Source: Actinoplanes missouriensis 431 (lineage in GTDB: Bacteria > Actinomycetota > Actinomycetes > Mycobacteriales > Micromonosporaceae). From it: 64,000 bases of DNA. Below are positions 1 to 9,051 of this stretch, in pieces. Position numbers and translations under genes: made by a program. Within the stretch, counting starts at the first letter, position 1. Every line of letters starts with the position of its first letter. The DNA lies in assembly GCF_000284295.1 (NCBI RefSeq), contig NC_017093.1, positions 1,302,001-1,366,000 of the forward strand. The letters run 5' to 3'. A model generated the notes under the pieces. The model was not told the DNA's origin, made no database searches, and saw only the letters and a program-made list of their open reading frames with translations.

Positions 1-192
1 AGTGACCCCAAGAGAGGGAAGAACCGGCTCCACATCGACCTGCGGCCGGACGACCAGGAGGCCGAGGTGGAACGCCTGGTCGGGATGGGCGCCCGGCCGG
101 TCGACATCGGTCAGGGCAACCCCGGCTGGGTGGTGCTGGCCGACCCCGAGGGCAACGAGTTCTGCGTGCTGGGGGCGCGACCCGCGGCATAG
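1..192 (+). CDS. VOC (glyoxalase-like) family protein, C-terminal fragment
   Basis: This is the last 63 residues of a protein whose 5' part lies outside the window. Frame 1 is open from the first base to a TAG at 190-192. The fragment reads through NRLHIDLRP, then PGWVVLADPEGNEFCVL. That is the closing beta-alpha-beta-beta module of vicinal-oxygen-chelate (glyoxalase/bleomycin-resistance) proteins, and the E of GNEF is the usual metal ligand. It ends 9 bases before dgt on the same strand, so it may share a transcript with it. The substrate cannot be deduced. Family assignment rests on this signature only. Confidence 0.75.
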   Translation, partial: SDPKRGKNRLHIDLRPDDQEAEVERLVGMGARPVDIGQGNPGWVVLADPEGNEFCVLGARPAA

Positions 193-201
193 GGTTAGAT
201 C

Positions 202-1416
202 ATGACGCCTGCGGACTCCCAGCGATGGGCGCCGGAGCCCGCCAAGGACAGCGGCTACGGGCGTACCCCGTACCAGCGGGACCGGGCGCGGGTGCTGCAC
301 TCGGCCGGGTTCCGGCGGCTCGCGGCCAAGACCCAGGTGCACACCGCGGGATCGGACGACTTCCTGCGCACCCGGCTCACCCACTCGCTCGAGGTCGCGC
401 AGATCTCCCGGGAGATGGGCGCACGGCTCGGCTGCGACCCGGACGTGGTGGACGTGGCCGGGCTCGCCCACGACCTCGGGCACCCGCCGTTCGGGCACAA
501 CGGCGAGGCGGCGCTGGACGAGGTGGCGCGCGCCTGCGGCGGTTTCGAGGGCAACGCGCAGACGCTGCGGGTGCTGACCCGGCTCGAGGCGAAGGTGCCG
601 GGCGCCGGCCTCAACCTGACCCGGGCCACCCTCGACGCCTGCTCCAAGTACCCGTGGTTCCGCAAGGAGGGCTACCGCAAGTTCGGCGTCTACGCCGACG
701 ACCGGCCGGTCTTCGCGTGGCTGCGCGACGGGCGCGACGACGAGCGGCGCTGCCTGGAGGCCCAGGTGATGGACTGGGCGGACGACGTGGCGTACTCCGT
801 GCACGACGTCGAGGACGGCGTGCACGGCGGATACCTGAGCCTGGAGCCGCTGCTGCGGGACGCGGACGAGCGGGCCGCGCTGTGCCGGGACGTGGCCGCC
901 ACGTACTCGCAGGAGAGCCCGGACGAGCTGCTCGCCGCGCTGGACCAGCTGCTGGCCGACCCGGCGGTCAGCGCGGTCGCCGGGTACGACGGCGGGTACG
1001 CCGCACAGGTCGCCCTCAAACGGATGACGAGCGTGCTGACCGGCCGATTCGTGGCGTCCGCGGTCGGCGCCACGCACAGCCGGTTCGGGACCGATCCGAT
1101 GCGCCGCTACGACGCCGACCTGATCGTGCCGAGGACCGTCCGGAACCAGTGCGCGCTGCTCAAGGGCATGGCGTTCCGGTACGTGATGCGGACCCGGGCG
1201 GCCGAGGACTGGTACGCCGAGCAGCGGGTCATCCTGGTCGAGCTGGTGGCGGCTCTCACCCGTACCCCGGAGAGGTTGGATCCGCTCTTCGGGCCTCTGC
1301 ACGCCACGGCAACCGATGACGCCGCGGCACTGCGGGTGATCATCGATCAGGTCGCGTCGCTCACCGACCACGCCGCTGTCGCGTGGCACAAGTCCCTGGT
1401 ACCGGCGCGCCGCTGA
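202..1416 (+). CDS. dgt: deoxyguanosinetriphosphate triphosphohydrolase-like protein
   Basis: This is an HD-domain dNTP triphosphohydrolase of 404 residues, the usual length for the family. Such cytoplasmic enzymes cleave dNTPs to deoxynucleoside and tripolyphosphate and so control dNTP pools. The N-terminus has the YGRTPYQRDRARVLHS block, which leads to the metal-binding HD motif: H61 in LTHSLEVAQ and H90-D91 in AHDLGHPPFGHNGE. MDWADDVAYSVHDVEDG supplies the later conserved D residues. Placement directly upstream of DNA primase is the normal actinobacterial arrangement and supports the call. The ATG has only a weak ribosome site. True specificity (dGTP or several dNTPs) is not readable from sequence. 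Confidence 0.93.
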   Translation: MTPADSQRWAPEPAKDSGYGRTPYQRDRARVLHSAGFRRLAAKTQVHTAGSDDFLRTRLTHSLEVAQISREMGARLGCDPDVVDVAGLAHDLGHPPFGHNGEAALDEVARACGGFEGNAQTLRVLTRLEAKVPGAGLNLTRATLDACSKYPWFRKEGYRKFGVYADDRPVFAWLRDGRDDERRCLEAQVMDWADDVAYSVHDVEDGVHGGYLSLEPLLRDADERAALCRDVAATYSQESPDELLAALDQLLADPAVSAVAGYDGGYAAQVALKRMTSVLTGRFVASAVGATHSRFGTDPMRRYDADLIVPRTVRNQCALLKGMAFRYVMRTRAAEDWYAEQRVILVELVAALTRTPERLDPLFGPLHATATDDAAALRVIIDQVASLTDHAAVAWHKSLVPARR

Positions 1417-1459
1417 CCCTGCTGGCGGGTCGGCCGTCCGGCGAGGCAGGATGTATGCC

Positions 1460-3313
1460 GTGGCGGGCAGGGTCAAGGACGAAGACATCGCGCTGGTCCG
1501 GGACCGCAGCTCGATCGTCGACGTGATCAGCGAGACGGTGACGTTGCGGTCGGCCGGAGGCGGCAATCTGAAGGGCCTGTGTCCCTTCCATGACGAGAAG
1601 ACGCCGTCGTTCAACGTCTCTCCCGCCCGGAATGTCTATTTTTGCCACGGTTGTGGCCAGGGTGGCGACGCGATCAAGTTCCTGATGGACGCGGAGCACC
1701 TCTCGTTCATCGAGTCGGTGGAGCGGCTCGCGTCCAAGGCCGGCATCCAGCTGCGGTACGACACGGACGGTCCCGGCGTCAGCACGCCCCGGCCGCAGAC
1801 CGGGCAGCGGCAGCGCCTGCTCGCGGCGCACGCGGACGCCACCGCGTTCTACCGTGACCAGCTGGGCTCGCCGGGCGCCCGCAAGGCCCGCGAGTTCCTC
1901 GCGCAGCGCGGTTTCGGGCGGGACGCCGCCGAGAAATACGGGTGCGGTTTCGCGCCGGACAGCTGGGACGCGCTCAGCAAGCACCTGCGGCTCAAGGGGT
2001 ACACCGCCGAGGAGCTGACCGCGGCCGGCCTCGCCAAGCCGGCCCGCTCCGGGTCGCTGATCGACAGGTTCCGCCGCCGGCTGCTCTGGCCGATCAAGGA
2101 CCTCTCCGGCGACGTGATCGGTTTCGGCGCGCGCAAGCTGTTCGACGATGACGACGGCCCGAAATACCTGAACACGCCGGAGACGCCGATCTACAAGAAG
2201 TCGCACGTCCTCTACGGCATCGACCACGCGAAACGAGAGATCGCCAAGCGTGGCCGGGCGGTGATCGTGGAGGGTTACACCGACGTGATGGCCTGCCACG
2301 AGGCCGGCGAGCCGACCGCCGTGGCGACCTGCGGCACCGCGTTCGGCCTGGACCACATCCAGGTGCTGCGACGCCTGCTGATGGACAGCGACAGCTTCAC
2401 CGGCGAGATCATCTACACCTTCGACGGGGACGCGGCGGGTCAGAAAGCGGCGTTGCGGGCGTTCGAGGAGGATCAGCGCTTCGTCGGGCGTACCTTCATC
2501 GCGGTCTCTCCCGACAACATGGACCCGTGCGAGCTGCGCCTGGCCAAGGGCGACCTCGCGGTCCGCGACATGATCGCCGGCCGGGAACCGCTGGTGGACT
2601 TCGCGCTCCGGCAGACCCTCGCCAAATACGATCTCGACTCGGTCGAGGGCCGGGTCGAGGCCATGCGCCGCGCCGCCCCTCTGGTCGCCAAGATCAAAGA
2701 CAGGGAGAAACGACCGGAGTACGCCCGGAAGCTCGCCGGCGATCTCGGAATGGACCTGGAGCCGGTGCAGCGCGCCGTCGCCAACGCCGCACGTTCCGCC
2801 TCCGCCGACCCGCAGCCGCAGCGTGCCGCCTCGCCCGCCGACTCGCCGCAGCGGATGGTCGAGCGTGAGGCGCTGAAGATCGCTCTGCAGGAGCCGGTGC
2901 TGGCCGGGCCGATGTTCGACGCGCTCGGCGCGGAGAACTACGCCGACCCGGTTCTGGCGTCGGTCCGCGAGGCGGTCAGTGAGGCCGGCGGCGCGCAGGC
3001 GGCCACCGGCGGCGCGGTCTGGATCGAGAAGGTCCGGGACTGCTGCGCCGACATGGGCGGCCAGATGCTGGTGAGCGAGCTCGCGGTCGAGCCGCTCTAC
3101 GTCGACGGCCCGGTCGACCCGCGTTATGTCCAGGTGACCCTGGCCCGGCTGCAGGGCGCCGCGCTGGCCACCCGGATCCGGGATCTCAAGTCCAAGGTGC
3201 AACGGCTCAACCCGGTGGCGAACAAGGATCAGTACCTCGCGCTCGCCGGGGAGCTCTTCTCGCTGGAACAGCAGGCGCGTGCCCTGCGTGATCAGGCGGC
3301 AGGTGGATTGTGA
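1460..3313 (+). CDS. dnaG: DNA primase DnaG
   Basis: DnaG makes RNA primers at the replication fork. The CHC2 zinc-binding domain is clear: C-P-F-H near residues 41-44 and C-H-G-C near 62-65. It is followed by the TOPRIM core, VIVEGYTDVMA with the catalytic E and FDGDAAGQKAA with the DxD-like acidic pair. A C-terminal helicase-binding region follows. I chose the GTG at 1460 over the ATG at 1451. A purine-rich site (GAGGCAGG, about 1443-1450) abuts the ATG but is well spaced from the GTG, and starting there gives the family-like opening MAGRVKDEDIALVRDRSSI. The length is 617 residues. It overlaps the next gene by four bases. Confidence 0.96.
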   Translation: MAGRVKDEDIALVRDRSSIVDVISETVTLRSAGGGNLKGLCPFHDEKTPSFNVSPARNVYFCHGCGQGGDAIKFLMDAEHLSFIESVERLASKAGIQLRYDTDGPGVSTPRPQTGQRQRLLAAHADATAFYRDQLGSPGARKAREFLAQRGFGRDAAEKYGCGFAPDSWDALSKHLRLKGYTAEELTAAGLAKPARSGSLIDRFRRRLLWPIKDLSGDVIGFGARKLFDDDDGPKYLNTPETPIYKKSHVLYGIDHAKREIAKRGRAVIVEGYTDVMACHEAGEPTAVATCGTAFGLDHIQVLRRLLMDSDSFTGEIIYTFDGDAAGQKAALRAFEEDQRFVGRTFIAVSPDNMDPCELRLAKGDLAVRDMIAGREPLVDFALRQTLAKYDLDSVEGRVEAMRRAAPLVAKIKDREKRPEYARKLAGDLGMDLEPVQRAVANAARSASADPQPQRAASPADSPQRMVEREALKIALQEPVLAGPMFDALGAENYADPVLASVREAVSEAGGAQAATGGAVWIEKVRDCCADMGGQMLVSELAVEPLYVDGPVDPRYVQVTLARLQGAALATRIRDLKSKVQRLNPVANKDQYLALAGELFSLEQQARALRDQAAGGL

Positions 3314-3840
3314 AGCTCTTCCGACGACGTCCCCGGTTGCCTGCCGATGCGCGGCCGCCGCTCGATCCGGCCGAGCGGGTGGTGGCCTGGTGCCCGGTTT
3401 CGCCGGCGGACTCCGGTGTGCTGGTGGCGACCAATCACGGGATCTGGCTGCCCGGTGCGGCGCAGCGGCTCGGCTGGCACGAGATCCACAAGGTGGCCTG
3501 GTCGGGGCGCGAGCTGCGGATCATCCCGGCGGTCGTGGAGTCGGTGCGGGAGGGCTACACCGTCCTCGCGGACGGTCCTGCCGTCACGTTCCTGCTGCTG
3601 GAGCCGGGTGAGGTGCCCGATCAGGTGCGGGCCCGGGTGACCCGGTCGGTGGCGTACACGACGCATCACCCGCTGCCGGAGGGCGCGGTCCGGGTGGTCG
3701 GGCGCCGGATCAGCGGGCGCGACGGGCTCTCCTGGGCGGTGCGGTACGACGTGGGTACGCCGGTCGAGCACGACGAGGTGATCACGGCGACCGATGAGCT
3801 GGTCGGCGCGGCCCGGGAAACTGTCGCACCCCCGCTCTAG
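3310..3840 (+). CDS. conserved hypothetical protein translationally coupled to dnaG
   Basis: This is a 176-residue soluble protein with no signal peptide or membrane segment. Its GTG start overlaps the dnaG TGA (GTGA), so translation is probably coupled. It opens with a basic stretch (MKLFRRRPRL). A compact alpha/beta region follows with repeated short beta motifs (VVAWCPV, GVLVATNHGIWLPG, LRIIPAVVES). That pattern resembles a PH-like or bacterial beta-sandwich fold, but I do not recognise a named family. The fixed position after dnaG in actinobacteria suggests a conserved role, although the sequence shows nothing about replication. Coding is supported by codon use and the overlap. Confidence 0.8.
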   Translation: MKLFRRRPRLPADARPPLDPAERVVAWCPVSPADSGVLVATNHGIWLPGAAQRLGWHEIHKVAWSGRELRIIPAVVESVREGYTVLADGPAVTFLLLEPGEVPDQVRARVTRSVAYTTHHPLPEGAVRVVGRRISGRDGLSWAVRYDVGTPVEHDEVITATDELVGAARETVAPPL

Positions 3841-3850
3841 GGTCCAGGGT

Positions 3851-4774
3851 GTGTCTTCCCTCATTCACGCGCGCGGTCTGATCAAGCGGTTCGAGTCGTT
3901 CACGGCGGTCGACGGCATCGACGTCGACGTGCAGGCGGGGGAGGCCTTCGGCTTCCTCGGGCCGAACGGCGCGGGCAAGAGTTCGACCATGCGCATGATC
4001 GGCTGTGTCTCCCCACCGACCGAGGGCGAGCTGCGAATACTCGGGATGGACCCGCGGCGCGACGGCCCGGCCATCCGCGCCCGGCTCGGCGTCTGCCCCC
4101 AGCTGGACAACCTGGACATCGAGCTCACCGTCCGGGAGAACCTGACCACCTACGCCCGGTTCTTCGGCATCCCGCGCAGGGTGGCCCGCGCCCGTGCCGA
4201 CGAGCTGCTCGAGTTCGTCCAGCTCAGCGAGCGGGCCGACAGCAAGGTCGAGCCGCTCTCCGGCGGGATGAAACGGCGGCTCACCATCGCCCGGGCGCTC
4301 GTCAACGAGCCCGACCTGGTGCTGCTCGACGAGCCCACCACGGGTCTCGACCCGCAGGCCCGGCACCTGGTCTGGGAGCGGCTGTTCCGGCTCAAGCAGC
4401 AGGGCGTGACGCTCGTGCTGACCACCCATTACATGGACGAGGCCGAGCAGCTCTGCGACCGGCTCGTGGTGATGGACGGCGGCCGGATCGTGGCCGAGGG
4501 CTCGCCGCGCGCCCTGATCGAGCAGTACTCGACACGTGAGGTGGTCGAGCTCCGCTTCCCGGCCGAGGACCAGGGGACCTATGCCGGCAAGCTGGCCGGC
4601 ATCGCCGACCGGATCGAGGTGCTGCCGGACCGCGTCCTGCTCTACGTGTCCGACGGCGACGACGCCCTCGCCGAGGTGCACCGGCGCTCCCTGAGCCCGG
4701 CCAGCGCCCTGGTCCGGCGCAGCAGCCTGGAGGACGTGTTCCTGCACCTCACCGGCCGGACCCTGGTGGACTGA
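3851..4774 (+). CDS. ABC-2 exporter ATP-binding protein (NodI/DrrA type)
   Basis: This ATPase subunit powers an ABC-2 exporter. It has Walker A GPNGAGKSS, a Q-loop in CPQLDNLD, signature LSGGMKRRLTIARAL, Walker B LVLLDEPTTGLDPQ and the switch histidine in TTHYMDEAEQL. The GTG at 3851 removes a 19-residue extension that would run into the upstream gene and leaves a usual-length protein of 307 residues. Its stop is one base before the first permease start, and a second permease follows. The three form an operon of NodI-NodJ or DrrAB shape. Such exporters move hydrophobic small molecules or cell-envelope precursors. The substrate is unknown, and no biosynthetic genes lie alongside. Confidence 0.92.
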   Translation: MSSLIHARGLIKRFESFTAVDGIDVDVQAGEAFGFLGPNGAGKSSTMRMIGCVSPPTEGELRILGMDPRRDGPAIRARLGVCPQLDNLDIELTVRENLTTYARFFGIPRRVARARADELLEFVQLSERADSKVEPLSGGMKRRLTIARALVNEPDLVLLDEPTTGLDPQARHLVWERLFRLKQQGVTLVLTTHYMDEAEQLCDRLVVMDGGRIVAEGSPRALIEQYSTREVVELRFPAEDQGTYAGKLAGIADRIEVLPDRVLLYVSDGDDALAEVHRRSLSPASALVRRSSLEDVFLHLTGRTLVD

Positions 4775-4775
4775 G

Positions 4776-5525
4776 ATGACCCACGTCTTCGAGTACCACC
4801 TGGTCAACTACCGGCGCACCTGGCGCTCCAGCGCGCTCTCCACCCTGCTGCTGCCTCTGCTCACCATGGTCGGTTTCGGTCTGGGCGTCGGGGGTTACGT
4901 GCAGGGCGGCATCGCCGGCGTGCCGTACCTGGACTGGATGGTCCCCGGTCTGATCGCCTCCACCGCGATGCAGGCCGCGATCGGCGAGTCCACCTGGCCG
5001 GTGCTGAGCTACTTCGAGTGGCTCAAGGTCTATTTCGCGCAGGCCGCCGCGCCGCTGCGGGTCGCCGACATCCTCGGCGGTCACCTGGCCTTCATGATGT
5101 TCCGGGTGCTGCTGAGCGTCACCGCGTTCGTGCTGATCGCGGCGCTTTTCGGCACACTGCACTCGGTGTGGGCGCTCGCCGTGCTGCCGATCTCGGTGCT
5201 CACCGGGCTGGCCGTGGCCGCGCCGGTCACCGCGTACAGCGCCTCGGTCAGCAGCGACAGCTACCTGGCGATCCTGGTGCGGTTCGCGGTGCTGCCGATG
5301 TCGCTCTTCTCCGGGGTGTTCTTTCCGCTCGACTCGCTGCACCCGGTGCTGCGCGCGGTGGCGTGGGCGCTGCCCCTCTCGCACGGCGTCGACCTGAGCC
5401 GGACGGCCACGCTCGGCCTCGGCGTCGGCTGGGCTGACCTCGGGCAGGTGCTCTACCTGCTGCTCTGGTGCGCGGTCGGCTGGTTCCTCGCGCTGCGCCG
5501 CTTCGGCCGCCGGCTGGTGGTGTGA
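4776..5525 (+). CDS. ABC-2 transporter permease (NodJ-like), first copy
   Basis: This is a 249-residue integral membrane protein with about six hydrophobic segments and the ABC-2 permease pattern. An amphipathic N-terminus (EYHLVNYRRTWRSS) precedes the first membrane span, and near residue 175 comes PMSLFSGVFFPLDSLHPVLR, the conserved NodJ/DrrB motif before the last helices. The ATG lies one base after the ATPase stop. It should form a heterodimeric channel with the permease that follows. The two copies are clearly different sequences, so this is not a recent duplication. Confidence 0.9.
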   Translation: MTHVFEYHLVNYRRTWRSSALSTLLLPLLTMVGFGLGVGGYVQGGIAGVPYLDWMVPGLIASTAMQAAIGESTWPVLSYFEWLKVYFAQAAAPLRVADILGGHLAFMMFRVLLSVTAFVLIAALFGTLHSVWALAVLPISVLTGLAVAAPVTAYSASVSSDSYLAILVRFAVLPMSLFSGVFFPLDSLHPVLRAVAWALPLSHGVDLSRTATLGLGVGWADLGQVLYLLLWCAVGWFLALRRFGRRLVV

Positions 5526-5526
5526 C

Positions 5527-6327
5527 GTGCTGACTCTGAAACTCGCCTCGGTCCGGGCGGCGGGCCGGCGGTCCAGCTCGGTGGCGGCCCGCAACGTGGC
5601 GGCGCTCGGCTCGGCGTACTGGCTGGTCATGCTCGGTGGCTTCCTCGAACCGGTGCTCTACCTCTTCTCGATCGGCATCGGGGTGGGCCGGCTGATCGGC
5701 GACATCACCCTGCCCGGCGGCGAGGTGGTGGGCTACGCCGTGTTCGTGGCGCCGGCCATGCTCGCGTCGTCGGCGATGAGCGGGGCGCTCTCCGAGACCA
5801 CGTTCAACTTCTTCGGCAAGATGAAATTCATGCGGCTGTACGACGGGATGCTCGCCACGCCGATCAGGCCCATCGAGATCGCGTTCGGTGAGCTGGCGTG
5901 GGCGATGATCCGCGGCAACATCTACTCCGCCGTGTTCCTCGTCATCATGGTCGCGATGGACCTGACCACGCCGCTCCAGGCCCTCGCCGCCTTCCCCGCC
6001 ACCGTGCTGACCGGCTTCGCCTTCGGCGCGGCCGGCATGGCCACGGCCACCCTGATCCGCAGCTGGCAGGACTTCGACCTGATCGGTTCGGCCCAGTTCG
6101 CGCTCTTCCTCTTCTCCGGGACGTTCGTGCCCGCCACGGCGTACCCGGAGGTGGTGCGCTGGATGGTGGAGGTGTCGCCGCTGTACCGAGCGGTGGACCT
6201 GGTCCGCGGCGTGACCACGGGAACGGTGGGGTGGGTGCAGGTGGTGGACGTGCTCTATCTGGTGGCGCTGACGGCGGTGTGTTTGATGATCGCGGGCCGC
6301 CGGATGAGCAAGCTCCTCTGCAAGTAG
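5527..6327 (+). CDS. ABC-2 transporter permease, second copy
   Basis: This is a 266-residue permease starting at GTG one base beyond the previous stop. It has about six membrane segments and the family motif FLFSGTFVPATAYPEVVRWMVEVSPLYRAVDLVRG near its C-terminal third. A cytoplasmic loop, TTFNFFGKMKFMRLYDGMLATP, resembles the coupling-helix region of ABC-2 permeases. It completes the three-gene exporter operon. A strong hairpin at 6397-6427 follows and probably ends the transcript. Short imperfect repeats of GCACGACGCG type occupy the spacer at about 6338-6386. Confidence 0.9.
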   Translation: MLTLKLASVRAAGRRSSSVAARNVAALGSAYWLVMLGGFLEPVLYLFSIGIGVGRLIGDITLPGGEVVGYAVFVAPAMLASSAMSGALSETTFNFFGKMKFMRLYDGMLATPIRPIEIAFGELAWAMIRGNIYSAVFLVIMVAMDLTTPLQALAAFPATVLTGFAFGAAGMATATLIRSWQDFDLIGSAQFALFLFSGTFVPATAYPEVVRWMVEVSPLYRAVDLVRGVTTGTVGWVQVVDVLYLVALTAVCLMIAGRRMSKLLCK

Positions 6328-6396
6328 CCGCAGCCGCAGCACGACGCGGCACGACGCGACGCGGCACGGCGCGACGTGGCACGGCCTGAACGAGCG

Positions 6397-6427
6397 ACGG
6401 CGCCGCCGGCTGAGCCGGCGGCGCCGT
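6397..6427. terminator. bidirectional hairpin terminator between convergent genes
   Basis: A perfect 14-bp inverted repeat (arms 6397-6410 and 6414-6427, loop TGA) lies between the exporter operon (+) and the yihY-type gene (-). There is no T-tract, as is common for GC-rich actinobacterial terminators. Its position between two converging stops supports a bidirectional role. Confidence 0.8.
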
Positions 6428-6446
6428 GACTGCGTGAGAGGTGGTG

Positions 6447-7553
6447 TCAGCCCTGGCTCAAGCCTTGCTCACTGCCCTTCTTCAGCTTCCGGTCGTCGCG
6501 GAGCTGGAGGAACGGCTCATCGTCCGGGGAGTGGCCCGCCGCGATCGCCCGCCCGCGCTCCAACTCGGCGTCGAGCTCGGCGCCCAGCAGGATCGCGATG
6601 TTGGAGATCCAGAGCCAGACCAGGAAGGCGATGACGCCGCCGAGGGTGCCGTACGTGGCGTTGTAGTTCGCGAAGTTCGCCAGGTAGATGGCGAACGCGG
6701 CGGAGGCGACCACCCAGAGGAGCACCGCGAAGATGCCGCCCGGGCTGACCCACCGGAAACCGCCGGTCTTGGCGTTCGGCGACGCCCAGTACAGGACCGC
6801 GAACATCAGGCTGACCAGCGCGATCAGAACCGGCCACTTGGCGATGTTCCAGGTGGTGACGGCGACTTCGCCGAGGCCGATCTTGTCGCCGACCACCTGG
6901 GCCAGGTCGCCGGTGAAGATGACGATCGCGGCGGAGGCGATCAGCATGACGCCGACCAGGGCGGTCACGCCGACCCGGATCGGCAGGGTCTTCCAGATCG
7001 GCCGGCCCTCGGGCACGTCGTAGATCGCGTTCGAGGCGCGCATGAACGCCGCGATGTAGCCGGACGCCGACCAGAAGGCGACGACGATACCGATGATCGC
7101 GGCGAGCCCGGCCTTGCCGGTGCCCTGCACCTGGCCGAGGACGGTGTCCACCAGGTCCCGGAGCTGCTGGTTGGGCGCGAGCTCGTCGACCGCGTCGGTC
7201 ACCGCCTTCTGACCGTCCGAGCCGAGCAGGCCGAGCAGCGAGACGATCACCAGCAGGCCGGGGAAGATCGACAGAACCCCGTAGTACGTGAGCGCCGCTG
7301 CCCAGTCCGAGACGTTGTCCTCGGAGAACTGCTTGAACGTCCGCTTCACCGCGGCGAACATCCCTTTCGGGCGGAGCTTGGTGGGCCCGTCCGGGCCCGC
7401 GTCCGGTCCGGGTGCGGAGAGATCGGGGGTACGGTCCTCGGCGGTCCTCGTGGTGGCGGCGGCCGCTGTGTCGTAGTCGGCGGCGCCCTGCAAGCGCGCG
7501 TCGTCAGCGTGGCGGTCGGTGGACTGCTCGTCATGGTTGGGGCGAAGTTTCAT
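6447..7553 (-). CDS. YihY/BrkB family inner-membrane protein
   Basis: This is a 368-residue polytopic membrane protein of the YihY/virulence-factor-BrkB family (once annotated as ribonuclease BN). The N-terminal ~90 residues are hydrophilic and acidic. The core begins near FKQFSEDNVSDWAAALTYYGVLSIFPGLLV, with the conserved W-A-A-x-L-x-Y-Y motif, and later shows FWSASGYIAAFMRASNAIYDVPEGRPIWKTLPIRVG and WLWISNIAILLGAELDAELER. About six membrane spans are visible. GGAGG lies 6 bases before the ATG. The molecular role of the family is unsettled. It points away from the ROK gene across a 313-bp spacer. Confidence 0.92.
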   Translation of the reverse strand: MKLRPNHDEQSTDRHADDARLQGAADYDTAAAATTRTAEDRTPDLSAPGPDAGPDGPTKLRPKGMFAAVKRTFKQFSEDNVSDWAAALTYYGVLSIFPGLLVIVSLLGLLGSDGQKAVTDAVDELAPNQQLRDLVDTVLGQVQGTGKAGLAAIIGIVVAFWSASGYIAAFMRASNAIYDVPEGRPIWKTLPIRVGVTALVGVMLIASAAIVIFTGDLAQVVGDKIGLGEVAVTTWNIAKWPVLIALVSLMFAVLYWASPNAKTGGFRWVSPGGIFAVLLWVVASAAFAIYLANFANYNATYGTLGGVIAFLVWLWISNIAILLGAELDAELERGRAIAAGHSPDDEPFLQLRDDRKLKKGSEQGLSQG

Positions 7554-7866
7554 CGAGGACCTCCTCCGGGCGTAACGGGCTGCGCGTGGTCGTTCCGTCG
7601 GTCGCTCACCCCGCTGCGACGTGCGAAGACGGCCTTGTTCGCACAGTTCCCCGTCCTAGCCGCCCCTAACCCGGAGGATCCGGGCGCGTCGTGCCAATGA
7701 CGCGTCACCCCGGTCATTGTCACTTGTCGATCACGAAGCCCGACTTTCGCCAGGATTTGCAAAAGTTTCTGTTGATCAAGAAAAAGGTATGGCTCGATGT
7801 GGCGGAACCGCCTTAGTGTGACCCGCGTAACACGGCGTTAACGAACGCCCCTTTCCGGAGGTGTAC
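7554..7866. promoter_or_regulatory. divergent promoter region with two palindromic candidate operators
   Basis: This spacer separates the divergent yihY-type and ROK genes and holds no credible ORF. Two symmetric elements stand out. At 7691-7723 an 11-nt arm with one mismatch (GTGCCAATGAC / GTCATTGTCAC) encloses an internal 10-bp palindrome TGACGCGTCA (7698-7707). At 7834-7849 GGCGTT-AACG-AACGCC lies 17 bases before the ROK start, a typical autoregulatory operator position. The stretch 7741-7790 is locally AT-rich (TTTGCAAAAGTTTC), as expected near a promoter. No -10/-35 pair can be named with confidence. Confidence 0.4.
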
Positions 7867-9051
7867 GTGTTCCTGCCCGCGGCTCCCCACGTCCGGCTCC
7901 TGCGCCTGCTCCGCGACCAGGGCCCGGTGTCCCGCGCCGAGCTCGGCGACCGCCTGGAGCTGAGCCGTCCGCGCCTGCTCGCCGAGGTCGAGCGCCTGGT
8001 CGCCGCCGAGCTGATCGTCGAGGCCGGGATGGCGGCGTCCCGGGGCGGACGCCGGTCCACGCTCGTCGAGCTGGACCCCCGGCTCCGTTTCGCCGCGGTC
8101 GACCTGGGCGCCACCTCGATCGACGTGGAGCTGACGAACGGGCGGCTGGAGCCGATCGCGGCGTACCGGGAACCGGCCGACATCCGCTCCGGCCCCCGCG
8201 CCACCCTGCAGCGGGTCAACGACCTGCTGGCGAAGGCGCGGATCGACGGCGTCTACGACCGGCTGAACGGGGTGGGCATCGGCGTGCCGGGCCCGGTGAG
8301 CTTCCGGGACGGGGTGCCGGTCTCCCCGCCGATCATGCCGGGTTGGGACCGCTATCCGGTGCGCGAGCTGCTGACCAGGGAGTACGGCTGCCCCGCAGTG
8401 GTCGACAACGACGTGAACATCATGGCGATCGGTGAGCGGCACGGCGGGGTCGCGCACTCCGTCGACGACTTCCTGTTCGTCAAGATCGGTACGGGTGTCG
8501 GCTGTGGCATCCACCTGGCCGGTGGCGTCTTCCGCGGGGTGGACGGCTGCGCCGGCGACATCGGGCACATCCAGGTCGAGGCGCACGGTCCGGCCTGCTC
8601 GTGCGGCAACACCGGCTGCCTGGAGGCGCTGTTCGGCGGCGCCGCGCTGGCCCGCGACGCGATGGCGGCGGCGCGCTCCGGCGAGTCCCCGGCGCTCGCC
8701 GCCCGTCTCGGCTCGTCCACGACGACGACGCTGACCGCCCGGGACGTCGCCGACGGCGCCGCCGAGGGGGACATCACCTGCATCCGGTTGATCCGCGACG
8801 GGGGGCGCCGGGTCGGCAGCGTGCTGGCGACGCTCGTCTCGTTCGCCAATCCGTCGATGATCGTCATCGGGGGTGGGTTGGCGAACCTCGGCCATGTGCT
8901 GCTCGCCGAGATCCGCAGCGTGGTCTACCGCCGGTCGCTGCCGCTGGCGACAGGCAACCTTCCCGTGGTCCTCTCCGAGCTGGGCAGCCGAGCCGGTGTC
9001 ACCGGCGCCGCCGTGCTGGCCAGCGACGCCGTCTTCGAGCAGGCATCATGA
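7867..9051 (+). CDS. ROK-family transcriptional regulator
   Basis: This is a NagC/XylR-type repressor: a winged-helix DNA-binding N-terminus (LLRLLRDQGPVSRAELGDRLELSRPRL) fused to a ROK sugar-kinase-like domain. The ROK part shows AAVDLGATSIDVEL, the catalytic-type VDNDVN, and the zinc site with GHIQVE and CSCGNTGCLEAL. The GTG at 7867 is six bases from GGAG (7857-7860). An in-frame GTG at 7861 would touch the ribosome site, so I rejected it. The 394-residue product is normal length. It overlaps the transporter ATPase start by ATGA, so it is probably the local regulator of the sugar operon. The inducer is unknown. Confidence 0.92.
   Translation: MFLPAAPHVRLLRLLRDQGPVSRAELGDRLELSRPRLLAEVERLVAAELIVEAGMAASRGGRRSTLVELDPRLRFAAVDLGATSIDVELTNGRLEPIAAYREPADIRSGPRATLQRVNDLLAKARIDGVYDRLNGVGIGVPGPVSFRDGVPVSPPIMPGWDRYPVRELLTREYGCPAVVDNDVNIMAIGERHGGVAHSVDDFLFVKIGTGVGCGIHLAGGVFRGVDGCAGDIGHIQVEAHGPACSCGNTGCLEALFGGAALARDAMAAARSGESPALAARLGSSTTTTLTARDVADGAAEGDITCIRLIRDGGRRVGSVLATLVSFANPSMIVIGGGLANLGHVLLAEIRSVVYRRSLPLATGNLPVVLSELGSRAGVTGAAVLASDAVFEQAS

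Noticed and set aside
1361..3202. 613-codon open frame antisense to dnaG
   Set aside because: Long antisense frames are common in GC-rich DNA; the sense protein has clear primase domains and the antisense product has none.
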